NCBI RefSeq assembly: GCF_001570405.1
Contig: NZ_BBYM01000026.1
Span: 1 to 64,000 of the forward strand
Direction of reading: 5' to 3'
Source of the DNA: Microtetraspora niveoalba
Lineage (GTDB): Bacteria; Actinomycetota; Actinomycetes; Streptosporangiales; Streptosporangiaceae
DNA: 64,000 nucleotides
Shown: positions 44,106-51,111 of the stretch, piece by piece
Numbering within the stretch: position 1 is the first letter of the stretch
Layout of the letters: the number at the start of each line of letters is the position of its first letter
Made by a program: the position numbers and the translations under genes
Notes under the pieces: generated by a model
What the model saw: the letters and a program-made list of their open reading frames with translations, nothing else
Database searches by the model: none
Told to the model about the DNA's origin: nothing

Positions 44106-44520
44106 CCCGCTCGCTGCGCGCCTTCAGGCCCTGGGCCTCCAGCGCGAGGTAGCGGGTGGTGAGCCTGCCGGTCAGCCGTGCCATGAGCGGGCCGAGCACC
44201 CCCTCCTGGTCGATGGTGGACCGGGCGACCGTGCCGTCCGGGGCGGCCTCCACCCAGTGGCCTCCGGTGACCCGCATCCCCGGGCTCCTGCTCACCCAGA
44301 CGAAGTGCTCCCCTTCGACCAGCTCGGTCACCTCCCAGACCGCCGGGGGCAGCCTCGGCTGCTTGATCCTCGCCCGTGACCCGATCTTCAACGGCCCCGG
44401 CTCGGCGAGTTCCACGGAGGTGAAGCTCTCGGCCCATTCGGGCCAGCGTTCCACATCGCTGAACACCTCCCACACACGCTGCGGGGCGGCGGCGATCATG
44501 ATCACGGATTCGAACCGCAT
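44101..44520 (-). CDS. SRPBCC (START-like) family protein
   Basis: 139-residue polyketide-cyclase/START-type protein: FESVIMIAAAPQRVWEVFSDVERWPEWAESFTSVELAEPGPLKIGSRARIKQP, then TELVEGEHFVWVSRSPGMRVTGGHWVEAAPDGT. The fold makes a cavity for hydrophobic ligands; catalytic residues are not identifiable. It is the first gene of a two-gene operon with TetR. ATG at 44520 lies inside the operator palindrome, so the transcript is leaderless or has a very short leader. Confidence 0.85.
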   Translation of the reverse strand: MRFESVIMIAAAPQRVWEVFSDVERWPEWAESFTSVELAEPGPLKIGSRARIKQPRLPPAVWEVTELVEGEHFVWVSRSPGMRVTGGHWVEAAPDGTVARSTIDQEGVLGPLMARLTGRLTTRYLALEAQGLKARSERA

Positions 44521-44536
44521 GTACCAAATGGTACAT
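44519..44536 (-). promoter_or_regulatory. TetR-type operator overlapping the SRPBCC start codon
   Basis: Inverted repeat ATGTACC-AAAT-GGTACAT. The minus-strand ATG at 44520 uses its edge. A TetR dimer from the adjacent gene bound here would cover the transcription start, giving autorepression of the pair. Confidence 0.6.
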
Positions 44537-45073
44537 CTCGGATCATCCGCCGCACAGGCCGGCCGCGGACCCGCTCCGCATCTGGGCGAAGGCGGTGTGA
44601 GACGTCTTGGGACAGGTGGTCTGGTGCGAGCGCCGCCGGCCGACGCGGCCGCCCTCCCTCCGAGCGCGCCCACCGCCGAGACGTCGGGATGGTCGGTGAT
44701 CGACGGCCCGTGCGAGCTGGCCTTCCCTCTGCACACCCGGGTCGCGGCGGCGTACTTCGACGGCCTCTCGTCTCAGCGCCGTACGGTGGCTCCACTCGTT
44801 CGTCACCGTGAGGATGCCGAGCACGGGCCGGAGAGTGCGTAGCCGCCGCCGGCCATCCAGACCAGCCGCATGCGGAGCCGGCGTACAGGCCGCGTCCGGT
44901 GACGGCCGCGACGGGCACGCCGGGCAGGGCCCGGGCGGGCGGTGGAATCGGCCGCTCACTCACGCGGTGGAGCGACTCCACCGATCGGTGGAGCCGGAGT
45001 CGTGGAAGCGGGCCCCGGTAATCCAACAGGCGATCGATTGCATGTCCGGCGGGAACGCGACCAGACTTGGGGC
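44537..45073. other. 537-bp region between divergent SRPBCC and TetR genes, with an operator cluster
   Basis: I see no supportable gene. Its only clear structure is at 44965-44993: CGGTGGAG, CTCCACCG and CGGTGGAG in alternating orientation, the last two forming a perfect 18-bp palindrome (CTCCACCGATCGGTGGAG, 44976-44993). This stands 80 bp before the TetR gene at 45074 and resembles the palindrome at 45783. Confidence 0.6.
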
Positions 45074-45781
45074 ATGAAGACGAGCAAGGAAGACGCCGGA
45101 GCGCCCCGTGCGCGCCGCCGGGGGCGGCCGCCACGTGACCTTTCCGCACCCGCCACGCCCGAGCGCATCCTCCTGAAGGCGACCGAACTCTTCGCCGTAC
45201 GCGGGTTCGACGGCGTATCCATGCGCGACATCGCCGGGCAGGTCGGGATCGACGTCTCCAGCGTGCACCATCACTTCCCTTCCAAGGCGGAGCTGTGCGA
45301 GGCGTGCTTCGCCCGGGTCTTCGCGCTGGAGCGCGCGACCCTCGAACCCTCGGTCCGCGCCGTCGCGGAGGCGGCGCGCTCGGCGTCGCTCTCCGATCTG
45401 GTCGGCGCCGTGCACGGTCTCGTGGACGCATTCGTCGACTTCCTGGACGAGCATCCGCACACCACGTTCCTGTGGCTGCGCCGCTGGCTGGACCCCACCC
45501 GGCACGCTCCGCTGGACGAGGCGTACGCGCTGCCGATCTACCACGAGATCGAGCAGGCCCTGCTGGACGCGGCCTCCCGTGGCCTCATCAGCGAGCCGAC
45601 CCCCCACGTCTCCGTACGGAGCCTGGTATGGGCGGCGCACGGCCACGTGGCGGCGCTGACCGCCGCGGGAACCGGAGCGGTCGCCGTCGCCCGTGAGAAG
45701 CGCGAGTTCCGTGCCTACGCCCACCGCCTCATCGATCTCCTCTACGCACCCCCTGGCGCGCGCGCCCCATCTCGCCAATAA
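45074..45781 (+). CDS. TetR-family transcriptional regulator
   Basis: 235 residues. A basic N-terminal arm (RARRRGRPPRD) precedes the helix-turn-helix PERILLKATELFAVRGFDGVSMRDIAGQVGIDVSSVHHHFPSKAELCEACF at about 30-80. The C-terminal domain has a helical ligand pocket with a WLRRWLDPTRHAPLDEA segment. ATG at 45074; the ribosome binding site is weak. It lies between two related palindromes and 35 bp before the FMO-SDR gene, which it probably controls along with itself. Confidence 0.88.
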   Translation: MKTSKEDAGAPRARRRGRPPRDLSAPATPERILLKATELFAVRGFDGVSMRDIAGQVGIDVSSVHHHFPSKAELCEACFARVFALERATLEPSVRAVAEAARSASLSDLVGAVHGLVDAFVDFLDEHPHTTFLWLRRWLDPTRHAPLDEAYALPIYHEIEQALLDAASRGLISEPTPHVSVRSLVWAAHGHVAALTAAGTGAVAVAREKREFRAYAHRLIDLLYAPPGARAPSRQ

Positions 45782-45782
45782 T

Positions 45783-45798
45783 TCCATCAGTCGATGGA
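45783..45798 (+). promoter_or_regulatory. Operator before the FMO-SDR fusion gene
   Basis: TCCATCAGTCGATGGA, inverted arms TCCATC/GATGGA. It agrees at 12 of 16 positions with TCCACCGATCGGTGGA at 44977-44992 upstream of the TetR gene, giving the shared form TCCAYCnnTCGRTGGA. It begins 2 bp after the TetR stop and ends 19 bp before the ATG at 45817. Confidence 0.6.
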
Positions 45799-45816
45799 TT
45801 AATCGGAGGGTGCGCG

Positions 45817-47925
45817 ATGGACCCCAGGAAGCCGGGCATGACGGCCGTCGTCGGCGGCGGAGTCGCCGGGATAGCCGCGGTCAAGGCGCTGATCGAGGCG
45901 GGGGTGCCCGTGCTGGGCATCGAGCGCGCCGACGGGCTCGGCGGCCTGTGGCGGCTGGACGACACCACCGCCTCCTACGAGGGGCTCCGCCTCAACACGA
46001 GCAAGCCGCGCACGCAGTTCTCCGACTTCCCCATGCCGGAGGAGTGGCCGGACTATCCGACCCGCGCCCAGATGCTGGAATACCTGCTCGCGTACGCCGA
46101 CCGTTCCGGGGTGGGCGAGCGCTTCAGGTTCGGCACGACGCTCGAGTCGGCGCGACGCACCTCCGACGGGTCCTGGGAGCTGGTCCTGGACGGCCCCGGC
46201 GGGCGGAGCCGCGAGGTGGTCGAGCACCTCGTGGTCGCCAACGGTCACAACCACGTGCCGCGCTACCCTGATCCGCCCTACCCCGGGTCGTTCACCGGCA
46301 CCCAGTCCCACGCGCACGGCTACGTGACTCCAGCGGAATTCACGGGAAAGCGCGTGCTCGTGGTCGGCACGGGCAACTCCGCGATGGACATCGCCTCCGA
46401 GCTGACCGACCACGCCTCGGCCGTGCTGCTGTCCGCCCGGCGAGGCGTCTGGGTGGTGCCGAAACGACTGCTCGGCCGTCCTTCCGACCAGCTCAACGGC
46501 GCCCTGGCCGCCCTGCTCCCCTGGCGGGTGCGGCAGGTGGTCTCGCAGACCATGCTCCGCATCCTCGACAGGAGGCCCGCGGGACCGCGCCTCCCCACGC
46601 CCCGGCAGGGCCTGCTCCAGGACCACCCCACCCTGAGCGACTCCGTACCCGCGCTGGTGGCCGCAGGGCAGGTGCTCCCCCGGCACGGCATCTCCCGTTT
46701 CGACGGATCGCGCGTCCATTTCACCGACGGCCGGGTGGACGAGGTCGACCACATCATCTGGTGCACCGGATACCGCGCGGTGCTGCCCTTCCTCGACGCC
46801 GGCACGGCGGGCGACCCGGCGAGCCTGCTGCTCTACCGCCATGTCCTCCCCATCGGAGACACGTCCATCAGCTATGTCGGGCTGATGCAGTCCACCGGGT
46901 CGGCGCTGCCTGTCGTCGAGGCGCAGGGTCGGCTGGTGGCCGCTCTCCGCGCCGGAACGTACCGGCCGCCCGCACCCGAGACGGCCTCGAAGATCGCCTC
47001 CGCCGAGCTCGCCGCCGCCCGGGCCCGCTGGGGGGAGCGGCGCCCGCACATGCGGATCGACATCGACCAGTACCTCCGGATCATGAAGAAGGAGCTGCGC
47101 CCCTCGACCGGGCCGGGCCTGGCCGGGCGCAGGATCCTGATCACCGGGGCGGCCGGCACCTTCGGCAGGGCCATGAGCGAGCGCTTCGTCAGGGAGGGCG
47201 CGCACGTGGTCGGGCTGGACGTCGTGTGCCCCGAGGACTCCGGCATACCGATCATCACCTGCGACATCACGTCCCAGACCTCCGTGGACGCGGCGACAGA
47301 GGAAGCCGTGGCGCTCCTCGGCGGCGTCGACGTGCTGGTCAACAACGCCGGGCGCGGCGGACCGGCGCCGGCCGAGCTCGCTCCCGACGAGGAGGTGGAC
47401 GCGCAGCTCCGGCTGAACCTCGTCGGCGCCTGGCGCGTCACGGCCGCGGTCATGCCCCATCTGGTACGCGCGAGGGGGCGGGTGGTCTTCGTCGCCTCCC
47501 GGATGGCGGTCCTGCCGCTGCCGCTCGCCGCCGCGTACGGCGTCTCGAAGCGCGCACTGGCCGCCTACGCCGACGCGCTCCGGCTCGAGGTCGGGACGCA
47601 CGTCGGCGTGACGACCGTCTATCCGAGCATGGTGCGCAGCCCGATCCACGACAGCACCCGGCAGGCCGGCCTGTCCCTCGACGCGGTGTCCAGGCCGGAG
47701 CCCGTGGAGGGCGTGGTCGACGCGATCGCCCGCGCGCTGACGGCGCGCCGCGCCCCGCGGGACGTCGCGACCACCCCCCGCGGACGCGTCGAAATGGCGG
47801 TGGCCAGGCACGCCCCACGGCTGGCCGACCGGCTCGTACGTCGTACCGTGGCGGCGCGGATCACCGCCGGCGACTTCGCCGCGGCTCCCCTCGCCGCCGG
47901 GATGGTGCGCAGGCACCGGGAGTGA
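45817..47925 (+). CDS. Flavin monooxygenase fused to a short-chain dehydrogenase
   Basis: 702 residues, two enzymes in one chain. Residues 1-430 are a class B flavoprotein monooxygenase: FAD motif GGGVAG at 13-18, fingerprint FTGTQSHAHGY at 169-179 and NADPH motif VGTGNSAMD near 193. Residues 440-702 are an SDR: ITGAAGTFG near 444, NNAG near 510, Ser then YGVSK near 560-578. The fingerprint ends in Tyr, closer to FMO/YUC types than to Baeyer-Villiger enzymes. A coupled oxidation and keto/alcohol conversion of a hydrophobic substrate is likely. A ggaggg site precedes ATG 45817. Confidence 0.87.
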   Translation: MDPRKPGMTAVVGGGVAGIAAVKALIEAGVPVLGIERADGLGGLWRLDDTTASYEGLRLNTSKPRTQFSDFPMPEEWPDYPTRAQMLEYLLAYADRSGVGERFRFGTTLESARRTSDGSWELVLDGPGGRSREVVEHLVVANGHNHVPRYPDPPYPGSFTGTQSHAHGYVTPAEFTGKRVLVVGTGNSAMDIASELTDHASAVLLSARRGVWVVPKRLLGRPSDQLNGALAALLPWRVRQVVSQTMLRILDRRPAGPRLPTPRQGLLQDHPTLSDSVPALVAAGQVLPRHGISRFDGSRVHFTDGRVDEVDHIIWCTGYRAVLPFLDAGTAGDPASLLLYRHVLPIGDTSISYVGLMQSTGSALPVVEAQGRLVAALRAGTYRPPAPETASKIASAELAAARARWGERRPHMRIDIDQYLRIMKKELRPSTGPGLAGRRILITGAAGTFGRAMSERFVREGAHVVGLDVVCPEDSGIPIITCDITSQTSVDAATEEAVALLGGVDVLVNNAGRGGPAPAELAPDEEVDAQLRLNLVGAWRVTAAVMPHLVRARGRVVFVASRMAVLPLPLAAAYGVSKRALAAYADALRLEVGTHVGVTTVYPSMVRSPIHDSTRQAGLSLDAVSRPEPVEGVVDAIARALTARRAPRDVATTPRGRVEMAVARHAPRLADRLVRRTVAARITAGDFAAAPLAAGMVRRHRE

Positions 47926-48008
47926 ACGGCTCACGGCCAGGCTCATGTTCGCCCTTCATCAGGTCGGCGATCGCCCCAACGCTGCCTGTCGACGTGCAGG
48001 CACAGGCC

Positions 48009-48160
48009 TCAACCCTGGTTGGCTCCGCGCTCGCCGGCGATCTCCCAGAGCCGTTTCGTGTTGTCGTTGAAGTAAGGGCCGAAGACTGTTCCACCGACCT
48101 CTCGGCCGACCGCCTGGGCCGGGCAGATCTGGTCGGCGTCTGCGATCGACCGTCGGGTTC
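48009..48160 (-). pseudogene. Possible C-terminal remnant of a dehydrogenase
   Basis: The minus strand reads GGTVFGPYFNDNTKRLWEIA-GERGANQG before a TGA at 48009-48011, reminiscent of the C-terminal tail of light-dependent-reductase-like SDR proteins (GxYF, then RLWE). Upstream the frame loses resemblance by about 48160 and there is no start. It sits in the 296-bp gap after the FMO-SDR gene. Confidence 0.3.
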
Positions 48161-48184
48161 TCCGGCAAGCGCATCATGAATTGC

Positions 48185-48221
48185 ATTACACGATTACACG
48201 TCTTCGGTGTATTTTCGCGAC
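48185..48221 (+). promoter_or_regulatory. Leaderless promoter with an 8-bp tandem repeat
   Basis: ATTACACG occurs twice in tandem (48185-48192, 48193-48200). TATTTT at 48210-48215 is a good -10 box exactly 6 bp before ATG 48222, so transcription probably begins at the start codon. The repeat sits in the -35 zone, suggesting an activator or repressor site. Confidence 0.55.
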
Positions 48222-48983
48222 ATGATCGTTGAGTACATCCGTTATGCGATTCCGGCGGAGCGGGCCGAGGAGTTCGAGGCCGCTTACGGGCGGGCCGCCG
48301 TCTCGCTCGCCGCCGCCCCGCAGTGCGTGGACTACGAGCTCTCCCGATGCGTCGAGGAACCGGCCTCCTACATCCTGCGCATCACCTGGACGTCCGCCCG
48401 GGACCACATGGAGGGGTTCCGGGCGGGCGAGCACTTCCGGGCGTTCTTCGCCGAGATCCGGCCGTACGTGAACGACATCGCGGAGATGCGCCACTACGAG
48501 CGCACGGCGGTGCGCGGCTCGGGCGGCTCCATCCCGACGCTGTACGACTGGGCCGGCGGCTCCGAGGCGCTCGAGCGGCTCACCACGAGGTTCTACGAAC
48601 TCGTCGGGGAGGACGAGCTGATCGGGCCGTTGTTCAAGGACATGCATCCCGGCCATCCGCGTTTCGTGGCGATGTGGCTGGCCGAGGTCTTCGGGGGCCC
48701 CTCCCGTTACACCGACGAGCGCGGCGGCTACCGGCACATGTTGTCCATGCACCTCGGCAAGGCGATCACCGAGCCGATGCGGCGCCGGTGGGTGAGCCTG
48801 CTGATGGACGCCGCCGACGAGGTGGGCCTGCCGGACGACCCCGAGTTCCGTGCCGCGTTCAGCGGATACATCGAGTGGGGCACCCGCCTGGCGTTCAGCA
48901 ACTCCCAGCCCGGCGCGACGCCCATCCAGGACGCGCCCGTTCCGCGCTGGGGCTGGGGCGTCGCCCCGCCGTACACCGGCTGA
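48222..48983 (+). CDS. Antibiotic-biosynthesis-monooxygenase domain fused to group II truncated haemoglobin
   Basis: 253 residues. Residues 1-95 are an ABM ferredoxin-like domain (VEYIRYAIPAERAEEFEAAYGRAAVSLAAAPQCVDYEL, RITWTSARDHMEGFRAGEHFRAFFAEI). Residues 105-235 are a group II truncated globin: TLYDWAGGSEALERLTTRFYELV, PLFKDMHPGHPRFVAMWLAEVFGGPSRYTDERGGYRHMLSMHLGKAI, with the proximal His in the MLSMHLG or neighbouring segment and a Trp (RRRWVSLL) typical of group II. A role in NO or oxygen chemistry coupled to small-molecule oxidation is plausible. Confidence 0.87.
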   Translation: MIVEYIRYAIPAERAEEFEAAYGRAAVSLAAAPQCVDYELSRCVEEPASYILRITWTSARDHMEGFRAGEHFRAFFAEIRPYVNDIAEMRHYERTAVRGSGGSIPTLYDWAGGSEALERLTTRFYELVGEDELIGPLFKDMHPGHPRFVAMWLAEVFGGPSRYTDERGGYRHMLSMHLGKAITEPMRRRWVSLLMDAADEVGLPDDPEFRAAFSGYIEWGTRLAFSNSQPGATPIQDAPVPRWGWGVAPPYTG

Positions 48984-49043
48984 ATCCCCGGCCGTGCCCC
49001 GCGCCCGGCGAGGTTTCTGTTGCGAGGCGGCGAAGAATCCGCA

Positions 49044-49081
49044 GGCCGGGCCGTCGCAACTTGCGGTGCAACGGCCCGGCC
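49044..49081. terminator. Long hairpin after the ABM-globin gene
   Basis: 15-bp stem with one mismatch (49044-49058 with 49067-49081) and an 8-base loop, 60 bp after the globin stop and 97 bp before the next gene. There is no U-tract. Confidence 0.55.
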
Positions 49082-49178
49082 ACCGATACCCCTGGAGGCG
49101 CGAGAACGCCGTTGCGACGCTCTTGCCATCCCCTCCCGGACGACCGGCGAGGGGTCGGCAAACGGAAGGGAGCAATCC

Positions 49179-49679
49179 ATGATCGGGATGCGGAGCAGCA
49201 GGGTTCTCGCGGCGTTCGCGGCGACGGCGGCCATTCTCGCCGCAGGGGTGGTGAGCGCCTCGCCCGCCGCTGCCGCCGGATGCGCGATCGCCCCTCAGGC
49301 CCCGGGCGGGAAGACCCTCCGGAACAAGAGCACGATCGTCTTCAACAGCTCGCCCGAGGGCACCAGGAGGAGCACGGGCAGGGTGTGGGTCCCGAACGGC
49401 GGCCAGGTCGGCGTCTACGGCCAGAACACCAACCGGTGGGGTACGGCCCACCTCGACTTCGCGGTGATCCGCGCCGGCTCCGGTTCTCGCGAGGTCACCT
49501 GCCAGTTCTGGCCAGCCTACGGCCCCACCGGCGAATACTCCCTGCACGACGGCCAGATCGTCAACAGGCGTGCGGTCAACCGGACCGGCGGGGGCAACTA
49601 CTACTACATCATCGCCACGTGCGATATCCGCACCACTGGCGACTGCGACGGCAGCTTCACGATCAGCTCCTGGTACTGA
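49179..49679 (+). CDS. Secreted protein of unknown function, 166 residues
   Basis: A Sec signal peptide (basic start, AAFAATAAILAAGVV, cleavage near SASPAAAAG) leads into a mature domain of about 130 residues with several Cys, rich in beta strands, Asn, Gly and Tyr (STIVFNSSPEGTRRSTGRVWVPNGGQVGVYGQNTNRWG, QFWPAYGPTGEYSLHDGQ, GGGNYYYIIATCDIRTTGDCDGSFTISSWY). The Cys residues probably form disulphides outside the cell. I do not recognise the family. ATG at 49179 has an aagggag site. Confidence 0.7.
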   Translation: MIGMRSSRVLAAFAATAAILAAGVVSASPAAAAGCAIAPQAPGGKTLRNKSTIVFNSSPEGTRRSTGRVWVPNGGQVGVYGQNTNRWGTAHLDFAVIRAGSGSREVTCQFWPAYGPTGEYSLHDGQIVNRRAVNRTGGGNYYYIIATCDIRTTGDCDGSFTISSWY

Positions 49680-49818
49680 CGCCCTTCCCGGACGAGCGCG
49701 AGGGCCGGCGCCGCCGCGCCGCCCTCGCCGTCCGCCCGGGCCCGCCCCGCTCACCGCACCCCGGCCGCCGGGCGCAGGCGATGTCCTCCGACGCGACGAA
49801 ACCCTTCCTGGACCCATG

Positions 49819-50193
49819 TCAGGCGGCCGTATACCGGGCCACCGCGACCGCCCAGGCGATGTACAGAACATTGACCACGAGCCGCGCCAGCGCGCCGACG
49901 GGTCGCTCCAGCATCCTGGGCCGGTCCGCCCGCGCTCGGCACAGCGCGTCCACATGGGACACCAGATAGCCGGTGATGAGGGCGGCGGCAGCCCAGCTCC
50001 CGGCCGACCGGACGGCCGGGAGCAGCACCAGCGCGCCCACGACGATCTCCGCCGCTCCCGTGGCGGCCACGAGCAGACCGGCCCGGCCCAGCCACGCGGG
50101 AACCAGCGTTCGGAAGTATCCAGGGACCACGAAGTGCGCGACGCCCGTCACGATGAGGAAGACCGCCAAAGCGATTGCCCCGATAGTGTTCAT
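49819..50193 (-). CDS. DoxX-like membrane protein
   Basis: 124 residues with four hydrophobic helices: IGAIALAVFLIVTGVAHFVVPGYF, LLVAATGAAEIVVGALVLLP, WAAAALITGYLVSHVDAL and LVVNVLYIAWAVAVARY. The pattern is that of DoxX/DoxD-like proteins. Function is not established for this subgroup. Its ATG is only 6 bp from the divergent AraC-type gene, so both promoters lie inside the coding regions. Confidence 0.8.
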   Translation of the reverse strand: MNTIGAIALAVFLIVTGVAHFVVPGYFRTLVPAWLGRAGLLVAATGAAEIVVGALVLLPAVRSAGSWAAAALITGYLVSHVDALCRARADRPRMLERPVGALARLVVNVLYIAWAVAVARYTAA

Positions 50194-50199
50194 GGAGCG

Positions 50200-50991
50200 A
50201 TGGTTCAGTCATTCCGTGCCTGGGCGCTTGAACAAAACGATCGCCGCATCGTCTACGCCTCCGGCCCCGAGGCGACGATGTTCGCCGAGTCACGTGCGTT
50301 CGGCGTCACCCGTCACCGGCTGCCCGCGTGGAAGGTCGTGTTGCCGATCGGCGGCCACGCCGAACTCCTCCGACCGGGACAGCCCGTGATCACGGCAGCC
50401 GGATTGATCGTCCCGCCCCAGCTCGCCCACACATGTGTGGCGACCTCGCCCTACATCGCCTTGTTCGTCGACTCCTGGCTGCTGCCCTCCGACCAGGAGC
50501 CGACCCGGCTCGACGCCACCGAGGTCCGCCGCCTCATCGCCGCGCTCGGCGCCGCCGACGAGGGCGGACCCGGCACCGCCGCGGACCTGGCCGCCGGATA
50601 CCTCGAGCTACGCGCTCTCACCCAGGCTCCGCCCCCGCTCGACCCGAGAGTGGCTCACGCCATCCGGCTGTCCGGCCACCCCGAGCCGGACCTCTCCGTC
50701 ACCTCCGTCGCCGCCGAGGTCGGGCTGTCGGCCCCACGGCTACGCGCCCTCGTCCGGCAGACCGTGGGCGTCCCGCTCATCCGCCTCCGCCAATGGGCAC
50801 GGCTTCGCGCCGCGATCGCCGAGCTCCCGGGTACCACCGCGGCCATGGCCGCCGCCACCGCGGGCTTCGCCGACCAAGCCCATCTCACCCGTACGGCGCG
50901 CGGCCTCATCGGGCGCACGCCCGCCTCCCTGCGACCCGCAGTGATCGACAGACCCGTCCGTGACCGGCTCCGGTCGTCGTCACATCCTTAG
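50200..50991 (+). CDS. AraC-family transcriptional regulator
   Basis: 263 residues. The N-terminus is a cupin-like sensing domain (WKVVLPIGGHAELLRPGQPVITAAGLIVPPQLAHTC). The C-terminal 100 residues hold the two helix-turn-helix units: LSVTSVAAEVGLSAPRLRALVRQTVGVPLIRLRQWARLRAA near 165-205 and TAAMAAATAGFADQAHLTRTARGLIGRTPASLR near 210-245. ATG at 50200 faces the DoxX-like gene at 6 bp, suggesting that it regulates that gene. Confidence 0.87.
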   Translation: MVQSFRAWALEQNDRRIVYASGPEATMFAESRAFGVTRHRLPAWKVVLPIGGHAELLRPGQPVITAAGLIVPPQLAHTCVATSPYIALFVDSWLLPSDQEPTRLDATEVRRLIAALGAADEGGPGTAADLAAGYLELRALTQAPPPLDPRVAHAIRLSGHPEPDLSVTSVAAEVGLSAPRLRALVRQTVGVPLIRLRQWARLRAAIAELPGTTAAMAAATAGFADQAHLTRTARGLIGRTPASLRPAVIDRPVRDRLRSSSHP

Positions 50992-51015
50992 TCGTTCAGG
51001 CCGCGCCTCAGCTCC

Positions 51016-51045
51016 CTCTCCGGGTGGCACGTGCCACCCGGAGAG
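51016..51045. promoter_or_regulatory. 30-bp perfect palindrome upstream of the defence operon
   Basis: Arms CTCTCCGGGTGGCAC and its exact complement meet with no loop bases between them. It lies 24 bp after the AraC stop and 66 bp before the ATPase ATG. It may be an operator for the defence genes or a terminator for the AraC gene; AAAAC rather than a T-run follows it on the plus strand. A candidate -10 box TAGGGT is at 51099-51104, 7 bp before ATG 51112. Confidence 0.55.
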
Positions 51046-51111
51046 AAAACATCGCCAACCGGTGGCGGGAGCGGCCGGTCCGAGACCAAGATCCGCACTA
51101 GGGTTGGCGCC

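Noticed and set aside
44537-44960. Open frames between the SRPBCC and TetR genes
   Set aside because: Frames on both strands give Arg/Pro-rich sequence with no recognisable motif, start context or neighbour logic.
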